From an uncultured Acetatifactor sp. (GTDB taxonomy: Bacteria; Bacillota; Clostridia; Lachnospirales; Lachnospiraceae), in the NCBI GenBank assembly GCA_948896875.1, contig CAQUWW010000032.1:11663-17942 (forward strand): a stretch of DNA of 6,280 nt. The letters are read 5' to 3'. Made by a program: the position numbers and the translations under genes. The notes under the pieces were generated by a model. That model was given only the letters and a program-made list of their open reading frames with translations, was not told where the DNA came from and did not search any database. This document shows, piece after piece, positions 1 to 3,507 of this stretch. Position 1 is the stretch's first letter. Each line of letters begins with the position of its first letter.

Positions 1-253
1 GGAACACCGCCAGTCTGTCCTGACTGTAATCGGAAATCACCTCGTCTCCAAAGGTAATCTTCCCCAGAGACGGTCTGTCCATCCCCGACAGCGCATACAG
101 AAGCGTGGATTTCCCCGCCCCGCTGGCCCCCATAATCACGGTAAAGTCTCCTCTGTAAAGCTCCAGGTCGATATTTTTCAGAATATGCTGCATTACCCCT
201 CCGTTGGAAAAGGACTTGCTTAATCGCTCTGTTTTTAACAAAATTTCTTTCAT
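1..253 (-). CDS. ABC transporter ATP-binding protein, N-terminal part (MacB/BceA-like)
   Basis: ATPase subunit expected to power an ABC exporter or antimicrobial-peptide resistance pump at the membrane. The first 84 residues are visible and the gene runs off the left edge. The Walker A loop GASGAGKST lies at residues 42-50, after a beta-strand core typical of the family (KTERLSKSF, then LELYRGDFTVIMG). It is followed by LLYALSGMDRPSLGKI, as in MacB/LolD/BceA-type ATPases. The Q-loop, signature motif and Walker B lie outside the window. Start choice: ATG at 253 fits the usual family N-terminus. In-frame ATGs at 265 (GAAGGAAG 11-12 bases upstream) and 298 are alternatives; 298 would overlap the likely -10 box. 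Transcriptionally it follows the response regulator and kinase, separated by an opposing toxin-antitoxin cassette. Phased repeats at 311-349 suggest control by that regulator. The substrate cannot be told from this piece. Confidence 0.9.
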   Translation of the reverse strand, partial: MKEILLKTERLSKSFSNGGVMQHILKNIDLELYRGDFTVIMGASGAGKSTLLYALSGMDRPSLGKITFGDEVISDYSQDRLAVF

Positions 254-296
254 GCCTGTAACCATGCCTTTCTGCACTTCCTTCTGTGCATATATC

Positions 297-302
297 ATTT
301 TA
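297..302 (-). promoter_or_regulatory. Candidate -10 box of the ABC transporter promoter
   Basis: On the minus strand this reads TAAAAT, five of six matches to TATAAT. No good -35 hexamer sits 17-18 bases upstream; that position is occupied by the repeated TAAGRAY-like units. This is what an activator-dependent promoter looks like. Transcription would begin near 290, leaving a short leader before the ATG at 265 or 253. Assigned by eye only. Confidence 0.4.
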
Positions 303-310
303 TCCTTTTT

Positions 311-349
311 GTTCTTAACAGTCTTTATGCAATCCTTACGGAATTCTTA
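311..349 (-). promoter_or_regulatory. Four helically phased direct repeats, probable OmpR-family operator
   Basis: On the minus strand the units are TAAGAAT (349-343), TAAGGAT (338-332), TAAAGAC (327-321) and TAAGAAC (317-311). Their starts are spaced 11, 11 and 10 bp, about one helical turn, so all lie on one face of the DNA. PhoB/PhoP-type regulators bind direct repeats with this spacing. The position, just upstream of the candidate -10 of the ABC gene, suits activation by the response regulator encoded in the same cluster. The link to that regulator is inferred from context. Confidence 0.5.
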
Positions 350-410
350 AATCTTTGGTTGCGCAGAGAAAAAATACAGGATAGTAACAAAATGGAACGG
401 TCTATATGGA

Positions 411-432
411 GAATAAAATAGATATTTTATTC
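411..432. repeat. Perfect AT-rich inverted repeat
   Basis: Two 10-base arms, GAATAAAATA (411-420) and TATTTTATTC (423-432), are perfect inverted complements separated by GA. The palindrome sits in the divergent intergenic region between the ABC gene and the toxin-antitoxin cassette. It could be an operator for a dimeric regulator, or one end of the inserted cassette. It has no T-tract or GC content that would make it a terminator. Confidence 0.6.
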
Positions 433-435
433 CAA

Positions 436-479
436 GGGCATTTAGAAGAGTTGTGAGAGAGCTTCTAAATGCTCCTTTT
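436..479 (+). repeat. 13-bp stem-loop followed by a short T-run
   Basis: Bases 436-448 pair with 462-474 over 13 bp (core GCATTTAGAAG / CTTCTAAATGC, one G-T wobble), with a 13-base loop and then CTTTT on the plus strand. It resembles a weak rho-independent terminator for leftward-to-rightward transcription, and would insulate the cassette promoter from readthrough. The stem is AT-rich and the T-run short, so a role as operator or cassette border is equally possible. Confidence 0.45.
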
Positions 480-490
480 GAAATATCTGA

Positions 491-519
491 TTGTGGAATA
501 GCGCCGATGGGGGGATAAT
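491..519 (+). promoter_or_regulatory. Candidate sigma-A promoter of the MNT-HEPN cassette
   Basis: TTGTGG (491-496) and GATAAT (514-519) are separated by exactly 17 bases. The -10 matches five of six consensus positions and the -35 the key TTG. Transcription would start near 525-528, giving a leader of about 35 bases before the MNT ribosome site at 555-560. Both toxin-antitoxin genes would lie on this transcript. Confidence 0.5.
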
Positions 520-562
520 GAATATAGGAATTGAATATTGGGATAGGAAGTTTTGGAGGTAA

Positions 563-853
563 ATGGGAATACTATCGGATGAGATGAGAGAGGAATTAGT
601 ACAAGGTCTGACGGATATTTTGGGAAATAACATTTCCATGATTATTTTATACGGTTCAGTTGCGAGGGGGGATGCAACTGAGGAAAGCGATGTTGATATT
701 GCGATTGTTGTGAGGAGCCAGATGGATAATGGAACAAAGCGGCGTTTCTTAAGCTGGGCTGCTGACATGGACATCAGGTATGAAAGAGTTTTTTCAATCG
801 TGGATATCCAGGAAAGCAATATGAAGAAATGGGAGGATGTACTTCCTTTCTAG
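563..853 (+). CDS. MNT-domain minimal nucleotidyltransferase (MntA-type antitoxin), truncated by an amber codon
   Basis: Small nucleotidyltransferase of the MntA antitoxin type. Characterised members add AMP to the partner HEPN ribonuclease and thereby neutralise it. The catalytic signature is intact: GSVARGDATEESDVD at about residues 31-45 fits GSX10DXD, with the two aspartates expected to bind metal. The frame stops at TAG (851-853) directly after VLPF. Reading through gives RNVKKEGIVLWKAA and a TGA at 896-898, which is the usual C-terminus of these proteins and restores the usual overlap with the next gene. A nonsense mutation that removes the last 15 residues is therefore the best reading. 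Start: ATG 563 has GGAGGT only two bases upstream; ATG 584 (codon 8) is a weaker alternative. The visible protein is 96 residues, against about 111 after readthrough. The catalytic core might still fold. Confidence 0.85.
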   Translation: MGILSDEMREELVQGLTDILGNNISMIILYGSVARGDATEESDVDIAIVVRSQMDNGTKRRFLSWAADMDIRYERVFSIVDIQESNMKKWEDVLPF

Positions 854-865
854 CGGAATGTCAAA

Positions 866-873
866 AAGGAGGG
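866..873 (+). promoter_or_regulatory. Ribosome binding site fixing the HEPN start
   Basis: AAGGAGGG, nine bases before ATG 883. It sets the HEPN start at 883 rather than at the in-frame ATG 829, which lies inside the MNT coding region with no ribosome site. It sits in the stretch that would code for the lost C-terminus of the MNT protein. Confidence 0.75.
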
Positions 874-882
874 AATTGTTTT

Positions 883-1191
883 ATGGAAAGCAGCTTGAAG
901 GAACTGGCGGGCTATCGTTTGGCGAGAGCCCGAGAAATGCTGTCGGCTAATGCCCTGAAGAACTTTGACTCATCCAAACATTCAGGAGTGATAGCATATT
1001 TTACAAAAGAATATTTGAAAACAGAAATATTGGACAGAAGTCTGGCTGTTGTTATCAAAGAAAGTTCATTATGCAGAGAAAAGTCTGATTATGACGATTT
1101 CTATGTGGCGAGCAGGGCTGAGGCAGAAGAACAGCTTAAAAACGCAAAACACTTTGTTCAGCAAGTGGAAAAGTATGTGAGTTCAAGGTGA
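883..1191 (+). CDS. HEPN-domain protein (HepT-type toxin) with probable internal deletion of the active site
   Basis: Predicted partner of the MNT protein: a HEPN-family RNase toxin. The 102 residues begin with the family's usual first helix (LKELAGYRLARAREMLSA). They then jump at about residues 22-24 straight to NFDSSKHSGVIAYF and a normal C-terminal half (SDYDDFYVASRAEAEEQLKNA). Intact relatives carry about 30 more residues here, in a segment of the type RxYYAxFHA, whose R and H form the RX4-6H catalytic motif. No RX4-6H remains anywhere in this protein, so the product is probably not a working RNase. The frame is kept across the junction. The start is ATG 883, supported by AAGGAGGG; it overlaps the restored MNT frame by 16 bases, as in a translationally coupled pair. 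Its last 56 bases overlap the kinase gene on the opposite strand. Confidence 0.8.
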   Translation: MESSLKELAGYRLARAREMLSANALKNFDSSKHSGVIAYFTKEYLKTEILDRSLAVVIKESSLCREKSDYDDFYVASRAEAEEQLKNAKHFVQQVEKYVSSR

Positions 1192-2455
1192 CTTCCCGCC
1201 CGCTCAAAGCAATCCTGACGCTCACCTGCAGCCCCTTCTCTCCATTTTGAACCACAAGCCCTCCTCCCATCTCCTTCAAAAAATAATCGGAAATATAGAG
1301 TCCCAGGCCCGCGCCCTCCACATTCGCCGCATTGCTGCCCCGCCTGAACTTCTCCTTTAAAAAAGGCAGTTCATCCTCTCCAACACCTCCGCCGGAGTCT
1401 TCCATTTCTACTGTCAGGCAGCTTCCGTCCTCCCGGATCGTTATTCTTATCTTCGTGCCGGCATATTTGTAGGAATTGGCGAAGATGTTATCAAATACCT
1501 GCTGTAATCTCAGCCTGTCCGCGTACAGAATGCAGTCCGGAATGGCGGGAATCACGGCCCGGTGCAGATAATCGGCATTTTCCAGCAAAGTCGCAAGCTC
1601 TTCGCTTCTAATGTCCTCCGGTTTCACAGGTAGCTGCTGCAATTCCTCCAGAGTGGCGGTAAAGAGATTATTGATCAGCGTGTTGATCTGGTCCGCTTTC
1701 TGAATAATCATCCGGTAATTATCCCGGATTTTCTCCTGATCCGCAATGGCCGCCCCCACTTCGGAGGCAGCCTTAATGCTTGCCACAGGTGTCTTGATGT
1801 CATGGGAAAGCTTCGCCACCAGCTCCTTTTTGCCAGCGTTTGCTTCCGCCTCCGCCTGTCTGGCCTTTTTCAGCTCTGCCCGCATCAGGTCAAAGCTCTC
1901 TGTAAACGCACCGAAAAGATTCTGCCTGTCCATTTCCAGCGGGATGTCCAGATTGCCGCCTGCGACCCGCTCCGCAAAGCCTTTCAGCCTCCTGAAAGGC
2001 CTGATTACTCTGCGGTTCAGATACATCGCATAGCCTATACACAGCCCACACTGCAGCAACATGGCGGCCCCGGTAAAGGAAATGACAGACTCTCTCTGTC
2101 TCCGGAACATCTGCGAAGTGTTGTTATATATCAGGATTTTCCCCACTGTCTCACTGTCAATCTGGATATCAAGGATAGTATCTCTGTGACGCACTGCGGC
2201 GTTGAGGCTTTCACTGAGCCCCGGCCCCGTTCTGAAAAGGACCTCGCCTTCCCTGTCCAGGACCACGTAGTCCAGACCGGTAGAGTTCTCATGTTGGGCC
2301 ATATCGCCCCAGTCCTGCTGTACAGACCTGACCGCCTCATTGACCAGTACCGTGTCCTGCCCATCCTCTTTCTGACGGAAAGTGAAGAAGAAAAGCATCG
2401 CTGCCTCCGCGGTAAATATGCACAGCAGGCAGACAATAAAGGTGCGTATCTTCAT
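1136..2455 (-). CDS. HAMP-containing sensor histidine kinase
   Basis: Membrane sensor kinase of a two-component pair with the adjacent regulator. It should autophosphorylate on His and pass the phosphate to an Asp of the regulator. Order over 439 residues: TM1 about 5-26; extracytoplasmic sensor about 27-122; TM2 about 123-146; HAMP about 147-200; short coiled coil; H-box KLSHDIKTP with His218; N-box FDNIFANSYKYAG (321-333); G1 EDSGGGVG (352-359); F-box FLKEKFRRG (365-373); G2 VEGAGLGLYIS (379-389). All catalytic boxes are present. The ~95-residue sensor differs from the loopless BceS intramembrane type. Start ATG 2455 has GAGG five bases upstream; an in-frame ATG at 2521 would add an unlikely Cys-rich leader. 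The last 18 residues are read antisense to the HEPN gene and look foreign. The kinase domain probably once ended near IALSG. Confidence 0.92.
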   Translation of the reverse strand: MKIRTFIVCLLCIFTAEAAMLFFFTFRQKEDGQDTVLVNEAVRSVQQDWGDMAQHENSTGLDYVVLDREGEVLFRTGPGLSESLNAAVRHRDTILDIQIDSETVGKILIYNNTSQMFRRQRESVISFTGAAMLLQCGLCIGYAMYLNRRVIRPFRRLKGFAERVAGGNLDIPLEMDRQNLFGAFTESFDLMRAELKKARQAEAEANAGKKELVAKLSHDIKTPVASIKAASEVGAAIADQEKIRDNYRMIIQKADQINTLINNLFTATLEELQQLPVKPEDIRSEELATLLENADYLHRAVIPAIPDCILYADRLRLQQVFDNIFANSYKYAGTKIRITIREDGSCLTVEMEDSGGGVGEDELPFLKEKFRRGSNAANVEGAGLGLYISDYFLKEMGGGLVVQNGEKGLQVSVRIALSGREVTLNSHTFPLAEQSVLRF

Positions 2456-2493
2456 TTTTGCCTCATCCCCCTTCCCGCATCCACATACCATTC

Positions 2494-2504
2494 GGCAGTC
2501 TGCC
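2494..2504. repeat. Short palindrome upstream of the kinase
   Basis: GGCAGTCTGCC reads the same on both strands around a central base. It lies about 40 bases before the kinase start. It could be a small operator half-site pair; chance is also possible. Confidence 0.25.
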
Positions 2505-2563
2505 TGAGCTGTATCGTACAAATCCAGGCCACCGACATGTGCTGTCTTCTATCCATATTGTGA

Positions 2564-2734
2564 CTATGCTGCGACTCAGATCGGAATGAGAAATACCATC
2601 TGTTTGGCATTTCTCCGTGTGAGACTTAGAACTTCTTCACGAAACTACCCTCGCAGCCAGCGATTAGAAGTTCTTCTCACACTACTCACTTTATCTCTCA
2701 TGTTGCAACCTATGCTGCGACTCAAATCAGGATG
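2564..2734. repeat. Structured intergenic element flanked by imperfect 25-bp direct repeats
   Basis: Most of the regulator-kinase spacer (2456-2726) is this element. The direct repeats at 2564-2588 and 2710-2734 share 22 of 25 bases (core CTATGCTGCGACTCA); the second copy includes the regulator's stop codon. Between them lie a hairpin at 2588-2615 (11-bp stem, 6-base loop) and a larger one with arms at 2617-2636 and 2666-2682 (8 + 9 bp, 3-base bulge). The latter carries a small inner stem TCGC/GCGA (2651-2654, 2660-2663). Near the ends, ATGAGARATA occurs as inverted copies (2586-2595, 2692-2701). A miniature transposable element or dispersed palindromic repeat is the simplest reading; a structured mRNA leader controlling the kinase is the alternative. 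The remaining part, 2456-2563, holds the kinase ribosome site and no convincing gene. Confidence 0.55.
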
Positions 2735-3417
2735 CATTGAACCGGTATCCGTCTCCCCAGACCGTGATAATGTACTCCGGTCGGCCCGGTTCCCGCTCGA
2801 TTGCCTCTCTGATCCTGCGGATATGCACGTTCAGCGTCCCGTCTCCGGTGAATTTATCCTGCCAGACCTCTTCAAACAGCTCCTGCTATCACTCTGTTCT
2901 CATTTCTGATCAGATAGGAAAGCAGTTTAAACTCCAGCGAAGTCAGCTTCACCGGCACACCTTCCACCGATACCTGCCGCCTGTCAAAGTCCACTGTCAG
3001 CCGTCCGTCGGTATACCTGTTGTCAGATTTCTCCCCGGACTCTGCCTCCGGCTTTCCGAAGCGTTTCAGTATCACCTTCACCTTCGCCAGCAGCACTCCC
3101 AGGGAATAGGGCTTCTGAATGTAATCATCCCCTCCGATATGAAGAGCCATAATCTTGTCGTCATCGCTGGTCCGGGCAGAGATGAACAGAATGGGAACCT
3201 CCGTCTTCTCCCGCAGCTCCTTACAGAGCGCAAACCCGCTTCCATCCCCCAGATTGATATCCAGCAGCAAAAGGTTAGCGCTGTTCTCCCGGAAAAATGC
3301 CCGGCATTCCCCGGCGCCGTACACCACGGCCGTGCTGACCCCGAACAGGTTAAAATATTCCGCCGTGCTGTCCGCCAGCATTTTTTCATCATCTATAATG
3401 AGACAATCGTACTGCAA
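2727..3417 (-). pseudogene. OmpR/PhoB-family response regulator, frameshifted in the DNA-binding domain
   Basis: Cytoplasmic regulator paired with the kinase. The receiver domain has acidic pocket D9/D10, phospho-acceptor D53 (LLLLDINLGD), S80 (FISAR) and K102 (QKPY). A linker leads into a winged-helix domain (LTVDFDRRQVSVEG, then LTSLEFKLLSYLIRNENRVIA). At about 2883 the frame breaks and ends at TGA 2874-2872. The other frame continues from 2882 with ELFEEVWQDKF, TLNVHIRRIREAI and YIITVWGDGYRF, a textbook recognition helix and wing, to TGA at 2729-2727. About 51 residues are thus out of frame; the family pattern (VxxREELxEExW) suggests loss of five bases, though loss of two or gain of one also fits. 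As read, the product is about 181 residues and cannot bind DNA normally. Start: TTG at 3417 is six bases after AGGAGGG, better than TTG 3423, which abuts it. Confidence 0.88.
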
Positions 3418-3423
3418 CGCCAA

Positions 3424-3430
3424 CCCTCCT
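3424..3430 (-). promoter_or_regulatory. Ribosome binding site of the response regulator
   Basis: AGGAGGG on the minus strand, six bases before TTG 3417. No ATG lies nearby in frame until codon 13, so a TTG start is well supported. The short 3431-3507 spacer to the DUF4132 stop shows no clear terminator or promoter, so read-through from the upstream gene is possible. Confidence 0.7.
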
Positions 3431-3507
3431 GTAAGCTCTCAAGCTGTTATCCCGGTTCCTGCCCTGTGTCATACCTTGCGTCCCTTCCAGCAGGTACTTC
3501 CGTGTCC

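Noticed and set aside
442..819. Minus-strand open frame of 125 codons
   Set aside because: It is antisense to the MNT gene, which has clear catalytic motifs and a ribosome site; no family features are seen in the minus frame.
829..882. Upstream ATG extension of the HEPN gene
   Set aside because: It lies in MNT coding sequence out of frame, has no ribosome site, and family proteins begin at the MES-type start at 883.
2456..2521. Kinase start at 2521
   Set aside because: The added 22 residues are Cys-rich and charged and precede a normal TM1. The ATG at 2455 has a suitably spaced GAGG.
1802..2563. Long plus-strand frame over the kinase
   Set aside because: Shadow of the kinase; low-complexity, basic translation with no recognisable domain.
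2588..2615. Hairpin as a rho-independent terminator after the regulator
   Set aside because: The 11-bp stem is not followed by a T-run on either strand, so termination is not supported.
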